Below are positions 1 through 13,272 of a stretch of 64,000 bases of DNA, piece by piece (the first letter of the stretch is position 1; each line of letters begins with the position of its first letter). Source of the stretch: Taxillus chinensis (taxonomy: Eukaryota; Streptophyta; Magnoliopsida; Santalales; Loranthaceae). Below the pieces are notes generated by a model. That model did not search any database. It worked only from the letters and a program-made list of their open reading frames with translations, and was not told where the DNA came from. The position numbers and the translations under genes are program-made. The stretch is from assembly GCA_023512835.1 (NCBI GenBank), contig CM042090.1, positions 20,558,356 to 20,622,355 on the forward strand, given 5' to 3'.

Positions 1-243
1 AACCAGGAGCTTCAGGTCAGTAATATAATATATTTTGTTTCTTACAATTGAATCTTCAATTTTATATGCTTCTAGTCTTGATGGGGTAATGACTCACATC
101 GATCAACATTCTCGTGGATCTTTTTTATGCTTATTGGGTTTGCCATCGCTATAGCAACAAACGGTTGGGAGGATGCTGCCACTGCACCACCAACATCTGC
201 TGTGCCCAACGTTGTTCCTGCAGTTAGTCCTTCCTGGGAATGA
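1..243 (+). CDS. 3' end of an unidentified plant gene (partial)
   Basis: Bases 1-15 look like the end of an exon, followed by a GTCAGT donor. A terminal exon can be read from 155 (after CTATAG) to a TGA at 241-243. Joined in phase these give an Ala/Pro-rich C-terminus of about 35 residues ending VVPAVSPSWE. No domain is visible and I do not recognise the protein. The join is inferred from splice signals and phase only, and most of the gene lies left of the window. It could also be non-coding. Confidence 0.35.
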
Positions 244-1442
244 TGAGAGGCTGTTTTAACTCTTTGCTTCGTCTCCTGCCTCCTCCTTATTATGACCAGT
301 TTTATGGATTAATTGTTTTAAAAAATTTAACATTTTTATAATACTAGTGTAGTTTATTGCTATTTAAGTTAAAATAAATTAATTTTAAGTTTTATTGCAA
401 TACCTCATAAAATTAACAAATCAGATGTCTTATACTATTAAAAAGATAGGTAGGGCCATTAGTTTAATAAAGTAAAATAATTTAATAAAAGTATCTTGGT
501 GTTATTATATGAGAGATTGTTTGTATTCTCTCAAATAACTACTTAAATGTAAGATTATTTTTAAACAATTTAATTATTAGTTGCATGCATCTCATTAGTT
601 ATCAAAGCGTAGATTTGTGTCAAAATAACAATTTATTTTGGGCTTCTTTTGTTTTTTGTATTTTTTTTTGTATTTTACGTATATTTTATTTTAAAATAAT
701 ATAAGATAACCCAGAGATTTTTGAAATTAATACAATGTTAATTAATGCAAGAAATTTATTTTTATTTCTATCAATTTAGTAATCTAAATATACTCACAAA
801 TTTCTCGACTTATGATCGAAATTTAAATGATATATAAACAAACTCCTTTCCCGTTTAATTATTTATATTTATTCATATCCCATCTCTATTGGACAATCTT
901 CAACATAAGAGCAATCTCCAAGAACTTTATATGAACCAATAAGTGACACCAAATGTTTTAAATATGTGTTGACTGTTCATTTTGATGATCTAGGTAGTTT
1001 TGAAATGTAATTTTAGATGAAAGTAATTTACTTTTGACAGATTTTAGATATTAAAAGTTAAAATTTTCGTTTATTTTTTTATTTGAACACGCATATTTAT
1101 TTATATATTTTAAATAATTAATGTTTTAATTCGTCAAAATGATGAATCATTGAATTTTTTCTTGAATTCGCCAAAATATTAAATCGCCAAATAGTTTCTT
1201 GAATTCGCCTAAAGAATGAATGAATGATTTTTTTTGTAAGTTTTAAATAATTAGATATTTTAATCTATAAATAATTAAACAAAGAAATTACACGTATAAA
1301 ATAAAAATGTAATAATCGATATATTCATAAACATTGTTCCGTGTTCAACAAACACCGATGATGAACCGATCAGACGACAAAAACCAGGTAACCGCGCTTG
1401 CGCGCCACTATTCTGTTTATGGTAGAAAGGCATGAGTTAAAG
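244..1442. other. AT-rich intergenic region
   Basis: Very AT-rich DNA with short direct repeats around 1150-1220 (CTTGAATTCGCC occurs twice). I see no gene. The stretch next to 1443 is presumably the promoter of the S-acyltransferase gene. Confidence 0.6.
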
Positions 1443-1473
<31 letters not shown>

Positions 1474-1475
1474 AA
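1443..1475. repeat. (AAAT)n microsatellite
   Basis: About eight tandem copies of TAAA/AAAT, roughly 155 bases before the S-acyltransferase start codon. Confidence 0.95.
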
Positions 1476-1528
1476 CTATCTACCAATTGCATTCCACCGA
1501 GCTCCGAAGCTCAATTTTGGAATCCCAT

Positions 1529-1537
1529 AAACCCTAG
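1529..1537 (+). promoter_or_regulatory. Telo-box-like motif in the 5' leader
   Basis: AAACCCTAG lies about 95 bases before the S-acyltransferase ATG. The AAACCCTA telo-box is a known plant motif in 5' regions of housekeeping genes. Its role here is inferred. Confidence 0.4.
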
Positions 1538-1629
1538 ATTTCAGATATCCCCAAAACCAGCAAGCCCTGCAAATCGAAACCCCAAGAAAAACAAAAATCG
1601 AGTTGTTGCTGCTGTTGTTGTGATCTAGA

Positions 1630-4600
1630 ATGCACAGGTCGGGCCCGGTGATGGCATGGAATGTTTTCAAGTTTTGTACGGCCCTCCGAGGACTGGGCTC
1701 GGTCATGATCCTGCTCGTCCTCGGCGTCGTCGGCGTCACCTATTACGCTGTCATTTTGGCCATTTACGGCCCAGCCTTGTTCCTCGGCGGTCTTGCCTCT
1801 GTTGCTGCTCTCCTTGTCATCTCCCTCTTTCATTTTCTGGTAAAGTCCGCGCCTTTTCGATTTCGAGCCGCATGTCTTATTATTGTTTCATTTTCGCCTT
1901 CTGATTCCGGGCAAAACGTTTGCAGTTTTGCTTGGTTCATGGAATGTTAGTATTGCACGATTTTAAGGTCGTTAGTCAATTGGTCGTATAACTGTGAAGA
2001 TACACGTATAACTGTGCTGCTATTTATTGGATTTGTACCTTTTTCTTTGGCCATGTGGGGGTTCGTTTGTTTTGGAGTATTCAAACCCTTTTAAAACACC
2101 TTAACTGGTTTGCTACCTTGTTTAGAAGCAGTTTTTTTTCCCAGAATAAACTAATAAAAAAATAATACCCTTGGGATATTAATGATCTCACTTTTTGAGG
2201 TGTGGTTATTTTCCAGATTATTAGTATTCCTGACAAGTGTAATTGAAACATGAGATTAATTTTAATTGATGAGATTATTTCAATCTCATGAATTATGTTG
2301 AACACAAATACATTCATAGAAAATTGATTTTTTTTTTCCGCAATTTTTGTAACTCTTTCATCGACTTTCATTTGGTAATAGTTGTAAATGAATTCTTATG
2401 TTCATGCAGCTGGTGATGCTGTTGTGGAGTTACTTTTCAGTTGTTATTACTGATCCTGGTAGTGTCCCACCAAATTGGAGGCCTGCTATGGATGATGAGG
2501 AGCAAGGTGAGACGGATCCATTAAATATGACAGATTTCAGTGATGTTCCCACAGATTCATCAAACCCGAAGGTTCGGTATTGTCGGAAGTGTAACAGGCT
2601 GAAACCACCTCGGTGCCATCATTGTTCTGTTTGTGAGTATTTACCTGTTATACACAGCACTGCATGATTTCTTCATTGCTGTGCTGTGAAATAAGTCTAC
2701 AATCTTGTTCTCTATTTTAGGTGGGAGGTGTGTATTAAAAATGGACCATCACTGTGTGTGGGTAGTTAATTGCATTGGTGCAAGGAACTACAAGTATTTT
2801 CTCCTTTTCTTGGTATGTTTGCCTCCCTACCAAATTTTAACATTCGTAGTGAGCATAAATCACCAATCTCTGAAATGAATTGCTTTGTGGGCGGACTTAT
2901 CAAAGATTTGTATTATTATGTTATGTGCCAATGTTGCGAACTATGATGCTTGGGAAGAGGGAAGTAAGGAGGAAGATGGGATATTAAGTTATTAACTAAT
3001 AAAGTGAGTCCTTCAATTCACATTACTGTAAGGAGGAAAATGGAATATTGCTGACAAGTAATTTTAATTTAACGAAGTGAATTTGAAGACCCTATAAATG
3101 TTTTAGCCAAATGAAATTTGGTAGGCGACTAGGCATACATACTTTTTCATGTTCTTTCAATTTTTGTATTTGAAGGTGTCCAATTTATGTTGTTCGATAA
3201 CGAGTGCTTGTTTCTTGCCATATAATATAATATACATATTTTAATATATAAATGTTTTCTTGTTGCTCTATATTTAATATGGTTATATTATGCTCCCAGC
3301 TATTGGGTATATTGTAGAATATACTCAATTTTACAGTTATTGATTAGAATGCATATAAAGATGGTTATCAAAAGTAAAGGAACAAAGCGTTGTAGAGATG
3401 AAAAAATCAAAGCTGTGCAATGATAGTGTGTGTGGCATACAAAAAAGTGATAAGTCAAGAAAATGAATAGAATCTACTGGCTTGGAATTAAAAGGCCTTG
3501 GGATGAATTTAATATGGTTGTTGGAAGTTTGAGCAGGCCTAGCATTTTAGTAATGAATAAAAGCTTGTTATTTTGTAAAAACAATGGATGGTTTATTAAA
3601 TTTGGACAATGCAAGCATGATGAGTATTGATAGAAGATAGAAGCTTTTGTTTTTGACTTGTTATTTACTTATTTTGAAGCGTGGTTGGTTTCTTTATCTT
3701 GCATATAAATTATTTCAATTTGATTCATATGTTTGCCTTGGCTTTTTTAAGAAAGCCATTTATTTTATCATGCCTGGGATACTTCCCTGTCTATATTTTT
3801 TTTTCACCTCCTAATCACTTCATCTAAAGTTTTAGTTCCTGTTCATTTTATTTATTTATTTATTAATATTGTACACTGCATTAGTCATATTGTGGAACCT
3901 AGATGCAATAGGTGTTGTTGTTAGAACGATATATATTAGCAAAGATACAACGTGTTGGACCCAGAAACCTACTTACTCTTTTATTTACTTGAAATCCTCC
4001 TTGACATATGCCCATCATTAGTTATAAAATTTAACCAATGTTTGTAATATTTTACTTTCATGCAGTTCTACACATTTCTTGAGACGACCCTTGTATCCTC
4101 ATCACTACTGCCACATTTTATAGCTTTCTTCAGTGATGAAGAGATACAGGTAACACCAGGCAACCTCGTGACAACTTTTCTCGCCTTTGGTAAGGTCTAC
4201 TGAGCATACTTGTCTAGCCTGTGTCTCTTCTCTTGCCCCAAATTTTATATATGTTTTTATCTTCAATCTATTTTTTGAGTTTGACATTCACATTATATGC
4301 AGTACTGAACCTGGCATTTGCATTGAGCGTTTTGGGGTTTTTGATCTTGCATGTATCATTGGTTGCAGCTAATACATCTACAATTGAGGTCTGTCATTTT
4401 TTTTTACCCTCTGTTCTCCCATTGTGGCATATGCCTAAAAATCTATTTTTATTTTTTGGGGGCTGAGCTAAATTTTTAGGGTTTTTTAACGTGACATTTT
4501 GATATGTAAATTCTAAAGTTCCCACTGTTCCACCAAAATATGAACAATGTCCAGAAGTGCGACTAACTTGGATTTCAGACACGCACCTTAATTTTTTGTT

Positions 4601-5942
4601 GGAATAAAGCAATTGCTGATGGATATATGTTTACATACTTAGGCATATGAGAAGAAAACTTCTCCTAAATGGCGTTTTGACCTTGGTCGAAAGAAGAACT
4701 TTGAACAGGTTGGTTTGAGTTCCTACATATTCCCTCTATATGTTTGTTCACGTGAAGGTGTGCTGTTTGTTTTAACCCTCAAAAATTTACTTCAATACAT
4801 TTTTGTTATGACAACACTTGTTTAAAGCAAACAGTTTTCTAATTATCTATAGGTAGCAATAATGGGCAAATATTTCTTGAGGTTTTGTTGGATGTCCCAA
4901 AACCTACCCTTTCAATTTGTTATTTTTGTATTCCAAAAATACCTTGAATGTAGTTATGCTTTGCATGGAGTGTGGAACCGTAGAAGTTCTAATTTTCATC
5001 TCTGTAATAATGTGTGCGTTGTGTGTGTGAGAGAGAGACATACGTGGGTACACAACTTTTTATTATATAGGTTCCAAGTATTACATCAATTAAATTTAAA
5101 AACTGAAACAATTTTATGTGGTACTAGTCGCTTTTCCAGTTTGGAGCAGTGAATAGCACAAATTCATGCAACCTAAATCAAGCAAAGGCTTTTTTTTGCT
5201 CAAATTCACCATGCAATTTATAACTCCAGTGAATTTTCACTATTCCGGTATTGAGAGGCTGCTCTTAGCACATTTATTTTTTAAATCATTCGTCTTGGTA
5301 TGTGCATGGTTTGTTTGCAGCACTATACATCAAAACATTTGCGGGATGGGCCAAACAGGATAACAGCTGTTTGGCCAATGCAGACACGCTTAATTATATG
5401 GCTAGCGTGTGGATTGGTTTGAAAATACAAAGAGAAAATGGCAATTCTAATGGGTTTCACACACCTTTTCTGATCTGGATTATAATGACATGACATTGAG
5501 AGTGTGTAGGGAGAAGGGTGTGGTAACCACCATGCTACTTACATGGTGAAACTGTGAAACAGATAAAAGTAGTGTAGGGAACAAACTACCTGCGCTGGTA
5601 AATTGAAGATTTTTTGCATCTTCAAACTCACGAAAATTAGTACGTGTTCATATATTTTATGCTCCTTAATCTATGTATTTGTAAGTGTAAAAATTGAAGC
5701 TAATTAGAACCCAATTGAAGCTATATTTTATGCACTATATATATGATAGAGAGAGAGAGAGAGAGAGATCAACATCCAGACAACATAGGCACAACTAATC
5801 AATGTGTATGTCTATGGATCAGGTTTTTGGGACAGATATCCGATGCTGGTTTATCCCAGCATATTCAGAAGAAGATTTGCGGAGGATGCCAGCGCTTCAG
5901 GGCCTCGAATTCCCATCAAAACTTGAATTGGATGTGCAATAA
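1630..5942 (+). CDS. DHHC-type protein S-acyltransferase (PAT13/PAT14-like)
   Basis: Attaches palmitate to cysteines of membrane-associated proteins, probably in Golgi or endosomal membranes. Seven exons join in phase: 1630-1839, 2410-2632, 2721-2812, 4066-4189, 4303-4388, 4643-4708, 5823-5942, giving 306 residues, a usual size for the family. Two membrane segments precede residue 90. A Cys-rich zinc-binding domain ([18 protein letters not shown]) runs to about residue 145, the catalytic DHHC is at 153-156, and two further membrane segments follow (about 170-240). The C-terminus ends [10 protein letters not shown]. The first ATG ([16 protein letters not shown]) starts like Arabidopsis PAT13/PAT14, from memory. 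Introns 3 and 6 exceed 1 kb, and intron 6 holds a short GA repeat near 5748. Family assignment is very secure; the exact orthologue is not. Confidence 0.95.
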
Positions 5943-6289
5943 CCCTGAGAAACTAGTACAACTAAAACTCAGGATTTCTCCATTGTAGCCGTAATTCTGG
6001 AGCTCGAACAAATTGCCTTTGTGTTAAATTAGTAGAGTTGAGAATACAAACAGGCATATTTTATTTATACAGAACTTCGATCAAACAGATTACGACAAAT
6101 TGGGCTCACTTTTACTTGATGATTTCTCGTTATCGAAAATGCCAGGTAAGAGAGCCAGAGATAGCACGGGGGATGCGTTGCAGGAGAACACATGCATGGA
6201 TTCAGAAATGACGAGTATTTTGAAGCTTTTGATTTTTTATGACTAGAATTTTTTGTGATGTCCAATGTATGTAATGTTGGTCATTGTGG

Positions 6290-6292
<3 letters not shown>

Positions 6293-6345
<53 letters not shown>
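6293..6345. repeat. (AT)n microsatellite
   Basis: About 26 uninterrupted AT dinucleotides downstream of the S-acyltransferase gene. Confidence 0.97.
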
Positions 6346-6350
<5 letters not shown>

Positions 6351-7473
6351 ATAGCGCACATACATGTCTTTGGTGGTGATGCAGTCGGAGACACAAGAAG
6401 ATGCATGGCATACATATTTTTATTAATGAAAAAAAATTGCATTGGGTCTTCATGTACTTGTGCCCTGTATTGCATTGCTCCACATATATGTGGTTTTGGA
6501 GATATTTATTGATAGCTTGTACTGGTCCTACGATTCTTTCCCAGTGTGAAGTTGATTTTCTTTGTTGACGTTGTGAGTGTGAGAAGTTGATTAAGCAAAA
6601 TAATAATTTGGCTTATCAACTTTACATGAAGTAGTGTAACAATCATGCTCTTACTCTTCAATTTCCATTGTAATCCATATTGGGTTTCCTCAATTTTGAT
6701 TTTGTTTTACTTTGAAGTTAAAAATATGTCCAGGATATAAATTACTTAATTTCTTGACACCTTAACTTTAGATTTCAACAAAAGCATTTACACTTTCACG
6801 AAGTAATTTTAGTACAAGTATCAAAATATTCATTACTTATGAGGCCATTTATATAAAGTTAAATTTTAGTTATATATAAAAACAAGCTGATTTATTGCTG
6901 TAAGATATTTGGCTTCCAACCGTGAAATTTGGCTAGTAAATATTTTATTATTATTAATTTAAGTACATGTCTTACCGCAGTCACAATTCCATTCTGTCCT
7001 TCATTTCAGATTTATCTTCTTCGTTGTAGGCTGACCATACAATGCCGTGATGTCTTGATGGTGTGGGGCAGCGAACAATGGCGCGAAGGTTGGAGGAGGA
7101 GAGGGAGTGGGCGATGGTAGAAGTATGCATGGCAGTGGCAGTCGCAGTGGCAGTGGCAGTGGTGGTCAACGGCGATGGCAGTGGCGGAACCGAGATGTCT
7201 GTCCTTAGCGATCACTTAGTCATAATAAAGTAATTGCCCAAGAAATTCATGTTAAATTTTAGTTTGCTCGCATCGCAAAGTTAATATGATGCCTAGAATA
7301 GCTTTTCATATATTTTATTCTTTGTTCAGATTAAATATATCTAGAAATTAAAAGAAAATCACGTTGCATAAAAGAATCATCACATCATAATAAAATATGA
7401 ACAATGGGACACATTCTAAAATATTTCATAGCTTGTTTTTGACTGTTTTCTCATATTAGCTTAGCTTTAATAG

Positions 7474-7475
<2 letters not shown>

Positions 7476-7517
<42 letters not shown>
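7476..7517. repeat. (AT)n microsatellite
   Basis: About 20 uninterrupted AT dinucleotides in intergenic DNA. Confidence 0.97.
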
Positions 7518-7521
<4 letters not shown>

Positions 7522-9857
7522 TTAGGGCGTTGCACCTGTGATGAATTTAGGCTTGAGTACACAACTACTAGTCTACTACTACACAGTATACATTAAAAAA
7601 ATCGCGTACAGCTGGACCTGGTACGGTGAGATTATACGGTTTCAATGTTAACATGAGGATTTAATTTGAATTATCATACGATTTCATTTTACTGATCCCA
7701 TTATACCATTATATGTATATATGTGAATAATGCTAACTAATATTATGCAGATAAGTGGTATAAAAATATTTTAATATTATCGTTAAATTTATATTATTAT
7801 TTTTAAAAACTATTTATATTAATTCACCAACTAATTCAACATGCGAAATTCTTTTTCCTATGTATAAAATAATTCATGAGGAGAATAAAATTGTCATGGA
7901 ATCAGGCAATTGCCACGACCACGAGAAAGGATTGGTCGGCTGCTTGTGTATATTATATGATAAATTTACATGCTATATTTGACAACCGGCAAAGTGCTAC
8001 ACGTGGGAGTGCACCGCCCAATGTCCTTCTCTCTCATGCGTGTTATTTTTTCCTAACGATAAAATATTAAACAAATAAAGTCCATCCACATTCCACACAC
8101 CAGTACAATGTATTTTTCCTTTATTATCTACTTTCTTAATCATATCTTCCAATTTAATAAATAAATTAATTAATTAAAAATAATCTGATATTTCAAGAAT
8201 ATTATAAAATATTAAAACTAACCTAAATTTATATATTGCATTTCAAAGTAAATATCAATTTTAATAATCTCTTGCTGGTGATGCTTCTCACAAATTATAG
8301 TGTTTTCAAATTCAAGCAATTTCAATGACACGGTATTATTTAAACTTCGTCATTAAAATCTTGTTATTAATGTAATATTAATCTTCTCACTTAATAAAAT
8401 TTTATTCTCTTTGTTTTCTCATAAAGTGATATTAGAGACTTTCTTGTGAAAATAAAATGTTAGTTTTTCATTAAGTGAATATCACTTTATCACATCGCTT
8501 TACCTCCTGCATCACCTTAGTCACAGATATATAAAAGTTGCCAACATAATTCAACGCCATGTATTGTGTAAAATAATAACATTTTATCCAGCTCACAACA
8601 AGTCGCCCTAACTAAAGTAAATATATATTTGCTAGTAGATCTCCAAATGTCAATGCCACATCCTTACTCAACATCAATAAAACTTACAACTATATATTAG
8701 AATTTTTTTTAATAATCTATAAATAATTTTTAAAAACTACATGCAATTCAATTAATAGATTGTGTATAATTAAAAGGCCGATTCTAACTAAATGGAGGTT
8801 CGATGTGATAGGTAGAATTTGTTGTAAACAAAGTTTATTAGCACCAAACTAAAAAGCACACACAAATATTCAAATGAATGGACGGGATTAAAGTGTTGAT
8901 CAACCAAAAAATAATTCAATAATTTATATTATCCTAATTATTAAATCGACTGGTAAATTGTTTTTGTCATTTCACCTTCATTTTGTGTGAGTGCAACATT
9001 TTCGCCACTAGCATAAAATGCCATAATTTTCTTCCTCTCAAAAAAATTCCATATCATGAGACAACGACATATAATTGGAACCATCTAAAATATTGTCAAA
9101 TGGGAGGGACAATATAATTAAGATCAATATATCTACATTGTTTCATTAAAAGAAAACCCCCAGGGGTGTAGATAGTATATTCACAAACTATAACTTATGT
9201 ATAATTAGCACCGCTATAATCCTATAACATATGATTATTACTATTAATTGGGGGAGAAAAATCCATGATAGATAAAATAAACAGTCTGACAAATTATAAA
9301 ATATGATTTAAGGATGTTGTGATGGAGCCTTACTCGCTCATTAATAAATAGTTTTAATGTTCAAAACAAAAAATATATTTCAGAAAATAATATTATTATA
9401 TAAAAATAAAACAATAAGCACTTATTTGTTTAGCAAAAAGTAATATAGGCTATATTTGATATAGTTTGGTTTTAAAATATAATTGATTTTTTAAACTATA
9501 ACTCAGTTGATAAAGTATATTTGATACACATATTTTTTAAATAAAATAGTTATTTTTAAAAACAAGTTTCAATTGTTTCATGTTTTTCAAATTCAAATTT
9601 ATTTTTTATTTTTAAAAACAAATATTGTATTTCCTCTAGCTACTTCATTGTTCAAGATCATATTTTATTTTTTTACTAATTTTGGTGTGACTCAATTTTT
9701 GTAAAACATAATTTTTAAAAAAGCATTTAAAATTCAAATAGATTTTATTTTTAAAATTTAAATTTAAATTCTAATAAATATTCAAATAATGAAATTAAAA
9801 TAAAGGAATGAAAAACATATACCAAAAACCTTCATACATTCTTGAAAAATTAATATG

Positions 9858-10454
9858 CAAGGCATCAAACGAATCAAGCTGAGTCGAATAATAAGGTGTT
9901 TGAACATGTTCGTTACTATTTTTTAACAAACTGAACTGAACATGAGCTTTTAATTATAATGTTCATGAATTATTTATGAATATTATTTTGTTGTTCACAA
10001 ACACGTGTTAATAAACTTATTCACGAACGTTTACGAATACAATTATAAAATCATAAAAAATTACAAAAAAATTTCATACTGTAAACCTATGAAAAAAGTA
10101 TAATTAATTAACTGTTAGATTGTGTTATCTTTATTTAATAATTAATATATATAATTCATGAAGCTATTATAATAATAGTAATAATAAACAAATAAATCAA
10201 AAACATGTATTTTTATTTAATAATGATACAAAAGTATATGTTATTAATTTTTATATAATAAAAGTATATTTATATTTAATAAAATAACTTTTATACATAT
10301 TAATTGATTTGTTAATTTTCTGTTAACAAATAACAAATACGAACAATATTCATGAACTGTTCACGAATGATATTATTTCTTAATAAATAAACATAAATGA
10401 TCTTTTACCGAACCGAATGCAAACTTGTTCGTTAACGTTTGATTCATAGCCCTA
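9858..10454. mobile_element. Probable non-autonomous hAT-like element (degenerate)
   Basis: The right end reads GATTCATAGCCCT, whose reverse complement AGGGCTATGAATC resembles the AGGGCTGCAAACGAACC type of end common in plant hAT-like repeats. The left end, CAAGGCATCAAACGAATC, matches it imperfectly. Inside are repeated GTTCATGAAC/GTTCACGAAC-type palindromes and an AT-rich core with no coding potential. I could not fix a clean target-site duplication, so the boundaries are approximate. Confidence 0.45.
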
Positions 10455-11914
10455 AAGGCAGCTTATCATTTTTTCATAAAAATGCGATAATGTGATAATA
10501 AATTGAATAACTTTTTTCGTGATATTAAGATACACTTATGTAACAGATTATTTTTTCAAAAATACAACCTAAATAATTTCTCAGATCTTTCTGTTAGAGA
10601 AATAGACTTTCAAGTTGATGACAAAATTATTGGACATTTTTGTCATTCATAATTAAATATTTGGGGTAAATATATTTAATGCCGGTGTCATAGATAATCC
10701 ATGATAATGTCGAGATCCATAATTTGGGATATTATCATTTGTAGCTGAAGTGATGTCTAAACTATATAATGAAATTAGATACTTTTAGTTGGGATATTAA
10801 AGTCACATTTCAGCTATATAAAACTCATATTTGTTCTAGTGGACAATTATTTAATTTCCATCAAAATGAATTGAAAGTGTAGGAATTTGAGTTTCGTAAT
10901 CGCATCTACACGAGAGAAAAGAAAGCACTAGCAAAATAATTATAATACTTACCATAGAATGAATTCTAATATATAGTCTCTGTACCTAGTTCTTTTATAC
11001 GTCTACTTACAAATTATAAAAACCTCATAGATATTATATATTGAATATATGTCAATTTTCAACAAAAAAGAGAGTAGATGATTAAGGTAATTAGAAAATG
11101 TAGGATGGAGAGGATGAGGTGTTGTCCACGTTACGTCCGACAAAGTCTCATAATATGCCTATCTCTTCGCCATTTTTTTTGTTTTTGTTTTTGTTTGCTG
11201 ACCGGAACCTGCATGACATTGTGCCATGGGCATTTGCTAGCTGCTTGATCTGGGACAGGTTCTGCAAGAATGAACATCTATGTTTCATAAACACATTTTA
11301 TCATTAGCATGCATCTGAAGGTTTGTTGAACAAAAACGGACAGCACAACTAATATCTGTCTCTCTCTTTTCTTTTTTTTTTGGAGTGAGTACTGAATATG
11401 ATGATATTTTCTATATAATATAGACACAAACAATTAATAAAAGTACACCCACAGTGTATGAAAATGAAATATATATATATATAAATTATAAAACGATTTT
11501 TTAATTAAGTACCGAAGCACATGGCTATCACAATGGTCAGCGCAAGGCATGGCCATTGCGGTACCCAAGCACATCGCTGCTGCAGAGAGCATGTTCTTCC
11601 CAGCCCGTGTGCATTATTGTTTTTATGTATGGGCGGTTTGGTTTTCTAACCCCAAAAACATAATAAAATAGAAGGGCCTCGACTCTCGAGTAAACCAAGG
11701 ACGTCGAGAAATGAATTAACTATTGGGAGATCAGATCTGATCATCTGCCAAGCCCATGCATAATAAAACCTCTCGTGCTTCTTAAATAAATAATTATAAA
11801 GTTGGTGTGTCATCAGTATCTTTTGAATTATTAATTGCAGTAGGAACCTCCCTTAGTTAGCCAGCTCAGTTCCTTCCTGCAATGTGAAGCTGATGAATGG
11901 CCTTAAGACATTAA
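10455..11914. other. AT-rich intergenic region upstream of the DUF1442 gene
   Basis: No gene recognised. A less AT-rich patch at 11520-11640 contains a short inverted repeat (CAATGG ... CCATTG), too small to call an RNA gene. Confidence 0.55.
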
Positions 11915-11924
11915 TATATATAAA
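11915..11924 (+). promoter_or_regulatory. Candidate TATA box of the DUF1442 gene
   Basis: TATATATAAA lies 85-94 bases before the ATG at 12009, a plausible spacing for a plant core promoter with a short leader. Seen by motif only. Confidence 0.45.
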
Positions 11925-12008
11925 CCAAATGTGCCTCAACCTTCTCCGAAGGATCCAGAAAAGCTTCTCAACACACAAAGAAAACAAATTAATTAAGGGG
12001 TTTTGAGC

Positions 12009-12894
12009 ATGGCTTGCTGGTCTGCTGAGAATGCCACTAGAGCTTATCTTCAAGTCCTGAATATGGTAAGAAACCGAAGAATTATGTGAACAAATCCCTT
12101 AAGCTAGCACACAAAATTGAATACATACATACATACAGATTGTAAGTATGTATGTATGTATGTCTGATAGATGGGTTTATTTTAGCTTTTAGTTTTTTTT
12201 TTTGGGTGTGGGATTAACGTAGTGTTTTGCAATATTTTCCCAGGGAAAGAGAGGAAAAGAGCCAGAATCAGCAGAGTTCATATCCGCCCTGGCAGCAGGC
12301 AGCAATGCGCAGCTGATGGTGATGGCCTGCGGCAGCACCGCCGGGAGCAGCGCACTGTCCCTGGTGGCGGCTGCGGGCCAGACCGGTGGGCGAGTAGCGT
12401 GCGTCGTACGGGGGGACGACGAGATGCGCGTGGCGCGAGCCGCGCTGGGCTGCTATGGGAAGCGGGTGGATATTAGGATCGGGGAGGCCGGAGCCCTGCT
12501 GCGAGGGGACTACAAGGGGGCTGATTTCGTGCTCGTGGACTGTGAAATGGACGACTACGAAGGCGTCTTTAGGGCAGCCCAGGAGAGTGCTGGGAGTGGG
12601 AATGGGACCCTTGTGGTGGGGTACAATGCGCTCCACAAGGGCACTTGGGGGAGGGACGTAGGACTTGGAGTAGAGGGTGGTCATTTTTTGCCTATTGGGG
12701 AAGGGCTGGTGGTCTCCAGAATTGGACCAGCCTTTGATGCTACACCAAATTCTACTTCTACTGCTAATAATAATAAGGCGGGAAGGAGGAGCCGGTGGGT
12801 TGTGACAGTGGACAAGTGCACGGGTGAGGAGCATGTGTTTAGGGTTGGTTTGCCCAAGGGGAAGAAGATATGTAATAAGCATATATATAATTAA
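12009..12894 (+). CDS. DUF1442 family protein
   Basis: A plant-specific family of unknown function with a likely Rossmann/methyltransferase-like fold. Exon 1 is 12009-12065 (MACWSAENATRAYLQVLNM) and exon 2 is 12244-12894, joined in phase 0 to give 235 residues, the usual family length. Recognition rests on the KEPESAEFISALAAGSNAQL segment just after the splice, the repeated hydrophobic strands, and VVTVDKCTGEEHVFRV near the end. The protein has no signal peptide or membrane segment. Exon 2 is far more GC-rich than its surroundings. The single intron contains a perfect tetranucleotide hairpin. The C-terminal KKICNKHIYN is probably lineage-specific. The biochemical activity is unknown. Confidence 0.9.
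12121..12161. repeat. Perfect inverted repeat of CATA/TATG units
   Basis: A 16-base arm (12121-12136) is the exact reverse complement of 12146-12161, with a 9-base loop, inside the DUF1442 intron. It could form a hairpin in the transcript or a cruciform in DNA. Confidence 0.9.
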
Positions 12895-13201
12895 TCAGCA
12901 GAGGCATTTTGTTTGATTTGTTGCCCTCTAAACTGTCATCATATTACATGTATTGTGATCTATAATGTAGTAGCCTTAAATTAAGCCCCTATTAATCGTT
13001 TATGTAGATGGCAAATGATCCATTTTCATGCGTAATAATCCATCTCTTTAGTTTTTTTTTTAAATGTATGTAAGATATTGGGGGTCTCAAACGTTGATTC
13101 TTTTTTTTTTAAAAGAAGCATTTAATAAATAAAGAACAAAGCAGGCGCCTAGAGCAGGAACTAGGAAGTACTAGGAACACTAAAAAAAAAACAATTGAGG
13201 G

Positions 13202-13272
<71 letters not shown>

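Larger units (their letters stand above)
5943..9857. other. Long AT-rich intergenic region
   Basis: No convincing gene. It holds the 3' flank of the S-acyltransferase gene, two AT microsatellites and a purine-rich stretch with GCAGTG-type repeats near 7080-7190. Short open frames (for example 7876-8070) have no recognisable domain and no splice context. Confidence 0.6.

Noticed and set aside
6202..6483. Tyr-Ile repeat frame
   Set aside because: Translation of an AT microsatellite, not a protein.
11520..11640. Short inverted repeat considered as a microRNA precursor
   Set aside because: The stem is only about six to eight bases and matches no microRNA family that I know.
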